From: an uncultured bacterium
GTDB taxonomy: Bacteria > Cyanobacteriota > Vampirovibrionia > Gastranaerophilales > Gastranaerophilaceae
Length of the DNA: 43,235 bases
Direction: 5' to 3'
Assembly: GCA_947073645.1 (NCBI GenBank)
Contig: CAMTMK010000015.1
Location: forward strand, 1-43,235
Of this stretch, positions 9,077 to 18,140 are shown piece by piece. Within the stretch, counting starts at the first letter, position 1. The number at the start of each line of letters is the position of its first letter. A program made the position numbers and the translations under genes. Under the pieces are notes generated by a model that saw only the letters and a program-made list of their open reading frames with translations, ran no database searches and had not been told where the DNA came from.

Positions 9077-9427
9077 CTATTCTGCTTCTGTAGCTGCTTC
9101 TGCTTTTTTCTGAGCTGATGTTCTGATTTTAGAAATCATTACTCTTGTAAAGCCTTGTCTGTGACCTTGTTTTTTTCTGTAACCTTTTTTAGGTCTTTGT
9201 TTATAAACGATTACTTTTTTAGCTTTATCGTGTTTTACGATTGTACCTTCAGCAGATGCTCCAGCAACGTATGGTTGACCTACTTTAGATTTTTTACCGT
9301 TTACGATCATGACAACTTTGTCAAATACAACTTTAGCGTTTGCTTCGCCTTCTAATAATTCAACATCAAGGTATCTTCCTTCTTCAACCTGATATTGTTT
9401 TCCGCCTGTTTCTACAATTGCGAACAT
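9077..9427 (-). CDS. rplU: 50S ribosomal protein L21
   Basis: 116-aa ribosomal protein that binds 23S rRNA. The N-terminus MFAIVETGGKQYQVEEG and the basic loop KKGYRKKQGHRQGFTRVMI are diagnostic. The C-terminus carries an extra Ala/Glu/Lys tail (about 12 residues) beyond the usual 103 aa. Transcription comes from the strong promoter at 9502-9530, leaving a 5' leader of roughly 65-70 bases. rpmA follows 162 bases downstream and the pair ends at the terminator near 8620. Confidence 0.97.
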   Translation of the reverse strand: MFAIVETGGKQYQVEEGRYLDVELLEGEANAKVVFDKVVMIVNGKKSKVGQPYVAGASAEGTIVKHDKAKKVIVYKQRPKKGYRKKQGHRQGFTRVMISKIRTSAQKKAEAATEAE

Positions 9428-9454
9428 TTTCTTTTCCTTTCTTTTGGGTTTCGT

Positions 9455-9466
9455 ACCCCGTGGGGT
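9455..9466 (-). promoter_or_regulatory. small hairpin in the rplU leader
   Basis: ACCCCGTGGGGT is a perfect 12-base inverted repeat in the predicted 5' leader, about 28 bases before the rplU start. L21 leaders that bind r-protein are known in other bacteria; similarity to those is not established here. Confidence 0.35.
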
Positions 9467-9501
9467 TTATTAACGATTTACCGCATACTAATACATCAAT
9501 A

Positions 9502-9530
9502 ATTATCTATTGCTAAAACCCTTCTGTCAA
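9502..9530 (-). promoter_or_regulatory. strong promoter of rplU-rpmA
   Basis: On the minus strand consensus TTGACA (9525-9530), a 17-base spacer and GATAAT (9502-9507). Predicted start near 9495. Confidence 0.85.
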
Positions 9531-9576
9531 GTAGTATTAACATTTTTTAACGTTATGACGCTGTTGGTTTGTTTGA

Positions 9577-9582
9577 TATAAA
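9577..9582 (+). promoter_or_regulatory. -10-like hexamer of murF
   Basis: TATAAA ends eight bases before the murF ATG, which lacks a Shine-Dalgarno. No convincing -35 was found. Confidence 0.4.
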
Positions 9583-9590
9583 ATTATTAT

Positions 9591-10880
9591 ATGAAGTTTA
9601 AGTCAGAAGATATAAAAAGAGCCACAGGTGCTCAAGTTTTGGTAGAGGGAGAGTTTGAAATCTCCACTGATACAAGGACAATAAAAAAAGGCGATTTGTA
9701 TTTGCCCTTGAAGGGTGCAAATTTTGACGGAGAAGCTTTTTGTGATAAAGCGCTTGAAGCAGGCGCATCTGCATGTTTCTGCACAAAAAAAATGCAGGAC
9801 GGAATAAAAGTTGATGATACTTTAACTGCCTATCTGCAAATCGCAAATTTTGCAAGACAAAAATATAATCCGAAAGTTATCGGCGTTACGGGAAGTTCGG
9901 GCAAAACTACCACAAAAGAGATGATTTATTCGGTTGTTTCTGAAAAGTTCAAAACACATAAAACCTTTTCGAACCATAATAATGAAATAGGATTTTGTCA
10001 GACTGTTCTTTCAATGCCTGAGGATACTGAAGTGTTGATTGTAGAAATGGGAATGCGCGGTTTAGGTGAGATTGAACTTATTGCAAAGTATGCAGAACCT
10101 GATTTTGCGGTAATTACAAATGCCGGTTCGGCTCATATCGGGCGTTTGGGGAGTTTGGATAATATTGCAAAAGCAAAATGTGAGATTACATCAAAATTGA
10201 AAGAAACTCTTATTGCGCATGACAATGAGCGTATCAAAAATTTTGCAAATTTTGACGGTGAAAAAATATTTTATTCAATCAATGATGTAGAGGTTATTGA
10301 AAAAAGAAGCGGATATTCTAAGTTCATATATAAAGGTAAAGAATATGAGCTTAACGTTGAGGGCGATTATAATATTGAAAATTCGCTTTCTGCTGTTGAA
10401 ATCGGTTATAAGCTTGGAATGTCTTATGATGCGGTTAAGCGCGGGCTTTTGGCTTATAAACCTATTGAAAAACGCTGGGAAACTGAGACCGTGAAAGGTT
10501 TTAATATAATTAATGACAGTTATAATGCAAACCCTGAATCTATGAAGGCTTCTGTTTCAACGTTTTTGGAACTTTATAAAAATCCTGTTGTAATTTTAGG
10601 CAATATGGGTGAGTTAGGTGAGAATGAAGTTGAGTTTCATAAAGAAGTCGGCAGATATTTGGGAAGTAAATTTAAATGCGGAATATTTCTTACTGTAGGC
10701 GATTTGGCACGTCATATCGGAGAAGAACTTTCAAAATGCGGATTGAATGTTGAATCTTTTGAAGACAATATTGAAACATCTCGTTACATTCTTGATAATC
10801 TGAATGCGGGTAGTACAATATTCTTGAAGGCTTCAAGAGCTATGAAGTTTGAGGAAATTATAGAATATTTAAAGCAATAA
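9591..10880 (+). CDS. murF: UDP-MurNAc-tripeptide--D-Ala-D-Ala ligase
   Basis: A 429-aa cytoplasmic ATP-dependent ligase adding D-Ala-D-Ala to the UDP-MurNAc peptide. The N-terminal domain has STDTRTIKKGDLYLPLKG; the ATP site GSSGKTTTK is at 101-109; NHNNEIG and EMGMRGLGEI follow as in MurF. The C-terminal part contains NDSYNANPESM, a MurF hallmark. First gene of the plus-strand wall cluster. No Shine-Dalgarno precedes the ATG, but TATAAA (9577-9582) ends eight bases before it, so a leaderless start is likely. Spacing to mraY is 16 bases. Confidence 0.96.
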   Translation: MKFKSEDIKRATGAQVLVEGEFEISTDTRTIKKGDLYLPLKGANFDGEAFCDKALEAGASACFCTKKMQDGIKVDDTLTAYLQIANFARQKYNPKVIGVTGSSGKTTTKEMIYSVVSEKFKTHKTFSNHNNEIGFCQTVLSMPEDTEVLIVEMGMRGLGEIELIAKYAEPDFAVITNAGSAHIGRLGSLDNIAKAKCEITSKLKETLIAHDNERIKNFANFDGEKIFYSINDVEVIEKRSGYSKFIYKGKEYELNVEGDYNIENSLSAVEIGYKLGMSYDAVKRGLLAYKPIEKRWETETVKGFNIINDSYNANPESMKASVSTFLELYKNPVVILGNMGELGENEVEFHKEVGRYLGSKFKCGIFLTVGDLARHIGEELSKCGLNVESFEDNIETSRYILDNLNAGSTIFLKASRAMKFEEIIEYLKQ

Positions 10881-10896
10881 GGAGAAATATAAAGAT

Positions 10897-11877
10897 ATGA
10901 TAATGCTTGCTGTGGCATTTTTGCTGGGAATGATTTTATGTTTGTTATTCGGTGTGCCGTATATAGATTTTTTAAAGAAAAAAATGATTGGGCAATATGT
11001 TAAAGACTGTGCGCCTGAAGCCCATGCTAAAAAACAGGGAACTCCGACAACAGGCGGTGTATTTATAATTGTAGCTGTTATATTAGGTTCAATCATTACG
11101 CTTGCTATGGCGCAAAGACTTACTACAGAAGCTTTTATTATTCTTTTAACTCTTTTATTTTATACATTTGCAGGGTTTCAGGATGATTATATTAAAATTA
11201 AAGGCAAAGGAAACGATGGATTAACAGCACGCGGAAAGCTTTTAAGACAAATTGCAATTGCAATGTTGCCTATTTTATTTATGATGCTGACAAAACAAGG
11301 CGCAGGTGATGTCACAATCGGGCAGTATGTATTGCATTTGGGTTGGTTGTATCCTGTATTTGCTGTGTGTGTAATTACAGGGGCATCAAATGCTTATAAT
11401 TTGACTGACGGATTGGACGGATTAGCAGCATCTACTGGTATTTTTTCATTTATTGCCTGTGCCGTTATTTGTTTGTTTACCGGTTCACCTGAGGCGGCTA
11501 TTATTTCAGCTGCTGTTGCAGGTGCTTTGGCAGGATTTTTAAAGTTTAATAAACCAAAAGCAGAAGTATTTATGGGTGATACGGGTTCGCTGGCGATTGG
11601 CGGATTGCTGGGTACGGTTGCTGTTCTCGGGAAATTTGAAATTTTGCTTGTGTTGATTGCAGGTGTGTTTGTTATGGAAACTTTGTCTGTAATTATTCAG
11701 GTTATCAGTTTTAAAACTACAGGAAAAAGAGTTTTTAAAATGTCACCTATTCACCACCATTTTGAGTTGTGTAATTGGTCAGAGAAAAAGATTGTTGTTG
11801 TATTTGCGCTTGTATCAGCAATTCTTTCGACAGCTGCATGTGTTCTATATTTCATGACTGCGGGGAGAGTTTTATAA
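10897..11877 (+). CDS. mraY: phospho-MurNAc-pentapeptide transferase
   Basis: A 326-aa polytopic membrane enzyme forming lipid I on undecaprenyl phosphate. Recognisable motifs are GTPTTGG near 48, the Mg-binding NLTDGLDGLA, FMGDTGSLA, and PIHHHFEL near the C-terminus. About ten hydrophobic helices are evident. AAGGAG (10879-10884) lies 12 bases before ATG 10897, a long spacing; ATG 10903 is even farther, so 10897 is preferred. It follows murF directly and overlaps murD by one base (TAATG). Confidence 0.97.
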   Translation: MIMLAVAFLLGMILCLLFGVPYIDFLKKKMIGQYVKDCAPEAHAKKQGTPTTGGVFIIVAVILGSIITLAMAQRLTTEAFIILLTLLFYTFAGFQDDYIKIKGKGNDGLTARGKLLRQIAIAMLPILFMMLTKQGAGDVTIGQYVLHLGWLYPVFAVCVITGASNAYNLTDGLDGLAASTGIFSFIACAVICLFTGSPEAAIISAAVAGALAGFLKFNKPKAEVFMGDTGSLAIGGLLGTVAVLGKFEILLVLIAGVFVMETLSVIIQVISFKTTGKRVFKMSPIHHHFELCNWSEKKIVVVFALVSAILSTAACVLYFMTAGRVL

Positions 11878-13217
11878 TGAAGTGGTTTGACAGAAAAGTT
11901 CTTGTATTAGGGTTTTCAAAAAGCGGGATTTCAGCAGCAAAGTATTTAAATAGTGTCGGAGCTGATGTTTATATAACGGAAGCTCGCCAGAAAAAAGATG
12001 AAGATGATTTGAAACTTGCCGAACTTGACGGGATAAAAGTTGAATTTGGCGGACATAGTGATGAGTTTATAAAAGATGCTTATATTGCGGTTACAAGTCC
12101 TGGAATTCCTCCGCACAGCGAGATTATGACACGATTGAAGGATGAAAATATTAAGGTAATTTCAGAAATTGAACTTGCGTATTCTCAAACTTCAAAGCCT
12201 TTTGTAGCAATTACGGGTACTAATGGAAAAACAACGACTACTGCTTTGACTGCACATATTTTATCGAGTGAATATAAGGCAGAACCTTGCGGAAATTATG
12301 GAGTTCCGCCATGTGACCTTTTGGATAAAAATATTGACTATTTTGTCTGCGAATGCAGTTCTTTTCAGTTGGAATACAGCCCGTCTTTTATTCCGCAAAT
12401 TGGGGTGTTTACAAATTTAACGCCTGATCATGTGGATTGGCATAAAGGTGTTGAAAATTATTTTAATGCAAAAGCAAAAATGTTTAGAGCAGGTGTGCCT
12501 TTTGTAGTCTTGAATGCTAAGGATGAAAAACTTGTTGAACTGGCAAAAGAGTGTTCGGGTACTGTATTTTTCTTTGATGAGGAAATCGGGGAAAACTGTT
12601 CTTATATAAAAGACGATGCTATTTTCTTTAAACGGAACGGTAAAGAAGAACAGATTATTACCCTTGAGGATTGTCCTTTAATTGGAAATCACAATTATCA
12701 AAATGTTATGTGCGGTGTGATTGCGGCTAAACTCGAAGGGATTTCGAATGAAAATATCCGCAACGCAATTATGTCTTTTAAAGTTCCTGAGCATAGATTA
12801 GAAAAATTTGCTCAAATTGGTAAAACTGTTTTCTATAATGATTCAAAGGCAACTAACCCTGAGGCAAGTTTGGTTGCGATAAATTCTTTTAATAATACGG
12901 ATGTTGCATTGATTGCGGGCGGGCGTGATAAAAATACTGATTTAAAAGAATTTTGTGAAGCCGTAAAAACGCATATTAAAACAGTTATTTTGATTGGTGA
13001 AGCTGCAGAAAGATTTGAAGAAAACTTGAAAGCTTGCGGGTTTGAAAATATAATTAAAGAAAGCACAATGCAGTCTGCTATAGACAAATCTATTGAATTA
13101 AACCCTGATGTAGTATTGTTATCGCCTGCTTGCGCAAGTTTTGATATGTTCGCGGGATATGAGGAGAGAGGAAAGGTATTTAAGGAATATGTCTTATCAA
13201 AGACCAACAAGGCGTGA
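11877..13217 (+). CDS. murD: UDP-MurNAc-L-Ala--D-Glu ligase
   Basis: A 446-aa cytoplasmic ligase. The start is the ATG at 11877, overlapping the mraY stop as TAATG, with GGGGAGAG about ten bases upstream; it gives MKWFDRKVLVLGFSKSGIS, a proper MurD N-terminus with the nucleotide-binding GFSKSG. A frame extending back to 11775 lies inside mraY and is rejected. GTNGKTTTT is the ATP loop near residue 112, and NDSKATNPEASLVA is the MurD-type NDSKATN motif. Confidence 0.96.
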   Translation: MKWFDRKVLVLGFSKSGISAAKYLNSVGADVYITEARQKKDEDDLKLAELDGIKVEFGGHSDEFIKDAYIAVTSPGIPPHSEIMTRLKDENIKVISEIELAYSQTSKPFVAITGTNGKTTTTALTAHILSSEYKAEPCGNYGVPPCDLLDKNIDYFVCECSSFQLEYSPSFIPQIGVFTNLTPDHVDWHKGVENYFNAKAKMFRAGVPFVVLNAKDEKLVELAKECSGTVFFFDEEIGENCSYIKDDAIFFKRNGKEEQIITLEDCPLIGNHNYQNVMCGVIAAKLEGISNENIRNAIMSFKVPEHRLEKFAQIGKTVFYNDSKATNPEASLVAINSFNNTDVALIAGGRDKNTDLKEFCEAVKTHIKTVILIGEAAERFEENLKACGFENIIKESTMQSAIDKSIELNPDVVLLSPACASFDMFAGYEERGKVFKEYVLSKTNKA

Positions 13218-14355
13218 GCCGAGAAGTGGAGATATTCAAAGCGTAATTGTATCGTCACCTGATAAAACGCTGTTAATTGTTGTTGCTTTTTTGGTAATAA
13301 TCGGATTTTTGGCGATATTTTCGGCAACAGCTCCAAAGTGTCTTGATGAGGGCGGAAATCCTGCTCAATTTTTGATTAAACAATTGATTTGTTTTGTTGT
13401 AGGATTTTTCGGACTTAAATTTTTTATGAATTATGATTACAAAAAATTGGCAAATTGGAATGTAATTATAATGGCTTCAATTCTTGTAGCTTTGTTTTTA
13501 GTTGATTTCACGCCGTTAGGGGTTGTTGTTAACGGTGCAAAAAGATGGATTAATATTGCAGGTTTTCAGTTACAGCCTTCTGAGTTTGCAAAACCTGCTG
13601 TAGTTTTACTGCTTGCAAATGCGTTTCGAAAGGATGCAAATCTTCTTGATCAAGATAAGTGGGTTTGGGCTTTCTTTCCTATAATTGCTATGGCAGGATT
13701 GATTTTTATTCAGCCTAACCTTTCAATGGTTATTTTATTAGGTATGACAACTATTGTAATGTATATGGCAGCCGGCGGTTCAATGAAGTTGTTTATGAGC
13801 TGTGTCGGCGGGGTTGTTATGGCTCTTGTTGTCGGATTAACTACTATCATAAAACCTTATCAGTTACAACGTATCAGGACTTGGGTAAATCCTGAAAGTG
13901 ACCCTTTAGGAGCGGGATATAACATTATTCAATCATTGATTGCATTTGCTTCCGGCGGGTTTAGCGGTGTCGGATACGGCGGTTCTATTCAGAAACTTTC
14001 ATATTTGCCAGAATGTCATACGGACTTTATTTTTGCAATCGTTGCAGAAGAATTGGGCTTTGTCGGATGCTTGCTTGTTATTGGTTTATTCTTTACGTTC
14101 ATGCAGAGAGGATTTGTAATTGCGGCTCATTGTCCTGATATGTATGGAAAATTGCTTGCGGTAGGAATAACTTTTTCAATTACGTTCCAAGCGTTTATGA
14201 ATATGAGCGTTGCAAGTTCATTTTTGCCGACAACCGGTGTACCGCTTCCGTTTATCAGTTATGGCGGTTCGTCGTTGATTGTTTCAATGATTATGGTTGG
14301 GATTTTGTTGAATATATCAAAGAAAAAAATTAAGAAAATAAGGAACAGATATTAA
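13189..14355 (+). CDS. ftsW: septal peptidoglycan polymerase of the SEDS family
   Basis: A 388-aa polytopic membrane protein that polymerises lipid II during division. SEDS motifs include NGAKRWI near residue 110, QPSEFAKPA, and PLPFISYGGSSL close to the end. ATG 13189 (MSYQRPTRRE) is chosen because it gives a normal short basic cytosolic tail before the first helix; the frame is open back to 13141 inside murD, and ATG 13159 is an alternative. It overlaps the end of murD by 29 bases and murG by one base. RodA is the close paralogue; position between murD and murG argues for FtsW. Confidence 0.93.
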   Translation: MSYQRPTRREPRSGDIQSVIVSSPDKTLLIVVAFLVIIGFLAIFSATAPKCLDEGGNPAQFLIKQLICFVVGFFGLKFFMNYDYKKLANWNVIIMASILVALFLVDFTPLGVVVNGAKRWINIAGFQLQPSEFAKPAVVLLLANAFRKDANLLDQDKWVWAFFPIIAMAGLIFIQPNLSMVILLGMTTIVMYMAAGGSMKLFMSCVGGVVMALVVGLTTIIKPYQLQRIRTWVNPESDPLGAGYNIIQSLIAFASGGFSGVGYGGSIQKLSYLPECHTDFIFAIVAEELGFVGCLLVIGLFFTFMQRGFVIAAHCPDMYGKLLAVGITFSITFQAFMNMSVASSFLPTTGVPLPFISYGGSSLIVSMIMVGILLNISKKKIKKIRNRY

Positions 14356-15407
14356 TGGCAAGATATTTTATAACAGGTGGAGGAACAGGCGGACATATTT
14401 ATCCTGCAATTGCAGTGGCGGATGCGTTAAAAGATGATGAGGTCTTTTATGTCGGCAACCCTAAAAATCTTGAGCATGATATTGTTAAGCAAAAAGATTA
14501 TAAGTTTTTAGGTGTGAATGTTCACGGAATGCCGAGAAAGGCAAATTTTGAACTTTTAAAATGGGGATTTGAACTTTCTTTGGCAGTATTGAAGGCTTGT
14601 TATTATATTTTAAAATACAAACCTGATGCGGTTTTTGGAACAGGCGGATATGTGTCTGCACCTGCGCTGATTGGGGCAAAACTTTTAAAAGTGCCTTACA
14701 TGATGCATGATTGTGATGCACAGCCGGGGCTTGTAACAAGGAAGTTGGCGCCCTCAGCAAAATGCGTGTCGGTTGCTTTTGAATGCGCTTGTAATGTAAT
14801 TAAAAATAAAAAATGTTATGTGAACGGAAATCCTATAAGAACAGAATTTAAAACTTTGACAAAAGAGCAGGCTCGTGAGAGTTTGGGGTTAGATAATAAA
14901 CTAACATTGTGTATTATGGGTGGCTCGCAGGGTGCTAAATCTATTAATGATGCTGCAGTTGAGGCATTGAAAAATCTTGATATGCAGATAATTTTTCAAA
15001 CAGGAAAGAAAAATTATGACAGCGTAATGAAAAAACTTCCTGAGCACAAAAATCTTATTGTTAAACCCTATTTTGATGATATGGTAACTGTTTTAAAGGC
15101 TTCAGATATTGCTGTATCGCGCTCCGGGTCTTTAAGCATTTCGGAAATCTGTGCATCAGGTATAGCTCCGATTTTTGTTCCATATCCTCATGCTGCCGGT
15201 GACCATCAGCGTAAAAATGCTAAATTTATGGTTGATAAAGGTGCCGGAATTTATCTTGAGGACAGTGAAATTAATGAAAAAACGCTATGCGATACAATAA
15301 ATTCAGCTATTGCAAATTTGAATGAGTTGCAGAAAAATTCGTTGGCGCTTGCAAAATTTGACGGTGTAGAAAAAATAGTAGAGCAATTGAAGAATGAATT
15401 ACGATGA
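14355..15407 (+). CDS. murG: lipid II synthase (GlcNAc transferase)
   Basis: A 350-aa peripheral membrane GT28 glycosyltransferase that adds GlcNAc to lipid I. GGGTGGHIYPA at 8-18 is the first glycine loop; GTGGYVSAPAL and MGGSQGAKSIN follow; SRSGSLSISEI and PYPHAAGDHQ form the UDP-GlcNAc site. Starts at TAATG with ftsW and overlaps folC by 14 bases, so all are translationally coupled. Confidence 0.97.
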   Translation: MARYFITGGGTGGHIYPAIAVADALKDDEVFYVGNPKNLEHDIVKQKDYKFLGVNVHGMPRKANFELLKWGFELSLAVLKACYYILKYKPDAVFGTGGYVSAPALIGAKLLKVPYMMHDCDAQPGLVTRKLAPSAKCVSVAFECACNVIKNKKCYVNGNPIRTEFKTLTKEQARESLGLDNKLTLCIMGGSQGAKSINDAAVEALKNLDMQIIFQTGKKNYDSVMKKLPEHKNLIVKPYFDDMVTVLKASDIAVSRSGSLSISEICASGIAPIFVPYPHAAGDHQRKNAKFMVDKGAGIYLEDSEINEKTLCDTINSAIANLNELQKNSLALAKFDGVEKIVEQLKNELR

Positions 15408-16533
15408 GGCAATAAAATTACTTACATCACAGGGGAAGTTTAAGATAAATCTTGGATTGGAGAGGATTTCTAATGTTTTGGAAAAACTGGGTAATCCTCA
15501 GGACAAACTTAAATGTATTCATGTCGCGGGAACTAACGGTAAAGGTTCAGTTTGCGCAATTATTGCTTCTGTATTACAAAATGCAGGCATGAAGGTGGGA
15601 CTTTATACAAGTCCGCATATTTTTGAGTACACTGAACGTATAAAGATTAATGGTGCTGATATTTCAAAAGAAGATTTTGCAAAATATGTTGAAGAAGTTT
15701 GTACTGACGATTTGACTGAGTTTGAAGTTTTGACGGCTGTTATGTTCAAGTATTTTGCAGATAATGATGTTGATGTGGTTGTTTTGGAAACAGGTCTTGG
15801 AGGACGTTTTGATGCTACAAATGTTATTAAGTCAAATCTCTGTGCCATAATTACTCATATTGATTTTGACCATACGGAACGACTTGGAAGTACCAAATCA
15901 AAAATAGCGTTTGAAAAAGCAGGTATAATAAAACCAAATTGCCCTATATTTACTTGTGAAGGGTATGAGGAGATTAAAGATAAGGCAGATGAATGCAACT
16001 CTTTATTTTCACTGGTAACGCCGTTTGAAGATACGACAAATCTTTCTTTAAAGGGAACTTGTCAGCAGGAAAATTTATCGCTTGCATTAGCTGCTGTCAG
16101 GTATTTGTTCCCGCAAATTCCTGAAAGTATAATTCAGGAAGGAATTTCAAAGGCTAAACATCCTTGCCGTTTTCAGCTTTGTGGTGATGATTTGATAATT
16201 GATGCATCACACAACCCGAACGGTGCTTTGGCGCTTAGAGAAAGTTTGGATTTTTATTATCCTGACAGAAAACGCTGTTTTGTTTTTGGCTGTCTGCCAA
16301 GCAAGGATTATAAAAAAATGATGGAAATACTTTTTTCTCAAGGTGATGAAATCTACTTTTATCATTTCAAAAATTCCTGCACAATTGAACAATTGCAAGA
16401 AATGTGTGAACTGCCTTCTAAACAATTCATCAGGCTTGATGAACTGCCTGATGATTGCTTAAAAATTATCTGTGGTTCGTTTTATATGCTCAATGAGATT
16501 ATTGCTCCTGAGCTAATTCGTCAAGAAGTGTAG
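15394..16533 (+). CDS. folC: folylpolyglutamate / dihydrofolate synthase
   Basis: A 379-aa Mur-ligase-superfamily enzyme that glutamylates folates. GTNGKGS at 46-52 is the P-loop of FolC, followed by GLYTSPHIFEYTERIKING and ETGLGGRFDATNV. DASHNPNGA marks the C-terminal domain. It is shorter than the usual 420-430 aa, mostly in the linker and C-terminal domain. It sits where many dcw clusters have murC and murB, neither of which is in the window. Its last 35 bases overlap the convergent glycosyltransferase gene, with no terminator between them. Confidence 0.93.
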   Translation: MNYDEAIKLLTSQGKFKINLGLERISNVLEKLGNPQDKLKCIHVAGTNGKGSVCAIIASVLQNAGMKVGLYTSPHIFEYTERIKINGADISKEDFAKYVEEVCTDDLTEFEVLTAVMFKYFADNDVDVVVLETGLGGRFDATNVIKSNLCAIITHIDFDHTERLGSTKSKIAFEKAGIIKPNCPIFTCEGYEEIKDKADECNSLFSLVTPFEDTTNLSLKGTCQQENLSLALAAVRYLFPQIPESIIQEGISKAKHPCRFQLCGDDLIIDASHNPNGALALRESLDFYYPDRKRCFVFGCLPSKDYKKMMEILFSQGDEIYFYHFKNSCTIEQLQEMCELPSKQFIRLDELPDDCLKIICGSFYMLNEIIAPELIRQEV

Positions 16534-18052
16534 TGACAACTGCCGGTTCAAAGTCTGTACAAGAGTTCCAGATTAATGTTGCTCTTGGCTCTTTGATTGA
16601 GGGGCTCGGGTAGTCACTGTTGCAGAAGCCTTTTAACATATTTGTAGAGCCGTCAATATCTGATGTGAAATGTTTACAACAGCTGCAAAGCTTCAATATC
16701 ATTCCGTATTCGTTAAGTTTAAGTCTTAATTCCTGCAATGCATCAATCATTCTAAGATGTCTGCCGGTTATGAATTTTCTGTTTTTATAGATAAATTTAA
16801 TTTTTGCAAGTCCTGACTCTGAGATAAACTCAATTTTACAAGGCAATTCTCTGCCAGTATTGTTCATAACAAAGGTTTCTACTTCCAGTTTTTCTGTGTC
16901 AGGTTCTGTAGTTTCTCTCTGCGCAAGTTTTGTTCTGACAATTCTTACAGGAGGAAGGTTTTTGATAATATGGCACAATGAATAAATCGGGTATAGGCAA
17001 AGCAGAACAATTTCTTTAAATCTTAATTTAGAATTTATTAAGCTTATGCCAAATCCTGCAATTAACATTAAGAATGTTAAAACTACGATTTTAAAATCTA
17101 CAAAGAAATAATATCTGTAAGAATGTTTGATAACTGCCATATATACCAGCATTACAAGCCAAATGTTAGGGTTTAACAGTGAAAGTGTATGTTCTGCAAA
17201 TGTGAAGTTTTTAGACCAAATTTGCGTAAAGCAGTTTTTAAATAATTCCAATCTTGCAGATAATCTTGGTTTTCTGAATTCATAATTTGCTGTGTCGACG
17301 TATGTTTGAATATTGGGATTATATGTGCATGGACATTTAACCTTTGAAAGCAGCATACTGTATTTTAATTCTGAATTTATATCTTTAAAATCTACAGAAC
17401 CGATTTCGTCAACGATTTGTTTTTTGATTATAAATACACCTGAATCAGCGCTTGATGCAAGCCCAAATAGTGAACGTGCTTTCCTCATAAAGTTCATATG
17501 ATATTTTTGATAGGCTGCCTTAATTTTATCAACTATACCTAAGTTATCAGTTAAAATTAGAGTTTCACCGCTAAGCACACTATTATTAACAAGTGCTGAG
17601 TTTATTGTTGTTAGAAAGTTTGCAGGTATACTTCTGTCAGCGTCAAGGAATACATATGAATTAATTGTATTATCTTTTGAAAGTCTTTCCAAAAGCATTG
17701 AAACAGCTTGGTCTTTGCCGACAGTTCCTACGTTTTGGATATTAATCAAGTTTACAAAAGGTTCACCTAAGAATAATTTCTCAGACCCGTCTGAACAGTT
17801 ATCAAGGATTACAAAAACTCTGAAATTATTGATAGGATAATCTTGCATTTTTAATTCTCTGACGAGATTTTCCAGAGTAATTTTGTTGTTTCTTGCATAA
17901 ATTACAACCGCTAAGTTGTCTTTTTCATCGTATTGAGCGTATCTTTTTTCAATTTTAAACGGTTTATCATTCAGGTTTCTGATTGCAAGCGCAAGAAAAT
18001 AAAACGAATATATTGCCGCATAAATATATAAAATGTCTAAAATAAATTCCAT
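16499..18052 (-). CDS. membrane family-2 glycosyltransferase with Cys-rich C-terminal module
   Basis: 517 aa from ATG 18052, which has AAAGGA seven bases upstream; the in-frame ATG at 18073 has none. One N-terminal helix is followed by a GT2 catalytic region (VVIYARNN, ILDNCSDGS, and FLDADRS as the DxD motif) and a cluster of helices (about 290-365). The last 130 residues form a soluble module with LCSCCKHF, GFCNSDY and NSCTDFEP, a four-Cys pattern that could bind a metal. Acceptor and sugar are unknown; extracellular polysaccharide or glycolipid synthesis is plausible. Divergent from padR. Confidence 0.8.
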   Translation of the reverse strand: MEFILDILYIYAAIYSFYFLALAIRNLNDKPFKIEKRYAQYDEKDNLAVVIYARNNKITLENLVRELKMQDYPINNFRVFVILDNCSDGSEKLFLGEPFVNLINIQNVGTVGKDQAVSMLLERLSKDNTINSYVFLDADRSIPANFLTTINSALVNNSVLSGETLILTDNLGIVDKIKAAYQKYHMNFMRKARSLFGLASSADSGVFIIKKQIVDEIGSVDFKDINSELKYSMLLSKVKCPCTYNPNIQTYVDTANYEFRKPRLSARLELFKNCFTQIWSKNFTFAEHTLSLLNPNIWLVMLVYMAVIKHSYRYYFFVDFKIVVLTFLMLIAGFGISLINSKLRFKEIVLLCLYPIYSLCHIIKNLPPVRIVRTKLAQRETTEPDTEKLEVETFVMNNTGRELPCKIEFISESGLAKIKFIYKNRKFITGRHLRMIDALQELRLKLNEYGMILKLCSCCKHFTSDIDGSTNMLKGFCNSDYPSPSIKEPRATLIWNSCTDFEPAVVTTLLDELAQEQ

Positions 18053-18100
18053 AGTAGTCCTTTCATACAACATTCTATTTAAAAGAATATTAAAAATCCA

Positions 18101-18120
18101 TTACATGTTAATAAATGTAA
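18101..18120. promoter_or_regulatory. inverted repeat, candidate PadR operator
   Basis: TTACAT-N8-ATGTAA lies between the divergent glycosyltransferase and padR genes, 20 bases before the padR ATG. Known PadR sites are ATGT-N8-ACAT, so the half-site order differs; autoregulation is therefore only a suggestion. Confidence 0.45.
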
Positions 18121-18140
18121 TTTTATGGTATATTTTGGTT

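Noticed and set aside
11775-11876. Longer murD start inside mraY
   Set aside because: The extra residues overlap mraY out of frame, and the ATG at 11877 gives the normal MurD N-terminus with a Shine-Dalgarno.
13141-13188. Longer ftsW start (TTG at 13141)
   Set aside because: It lies within murD and adds residues without family similarity; ATG 13189 is simpler.
18033-18140. Longer padR start
   Set aside because: It would cover the divergent gene's start and the inverted repeat; the PadR domain begins exactly at 18141.
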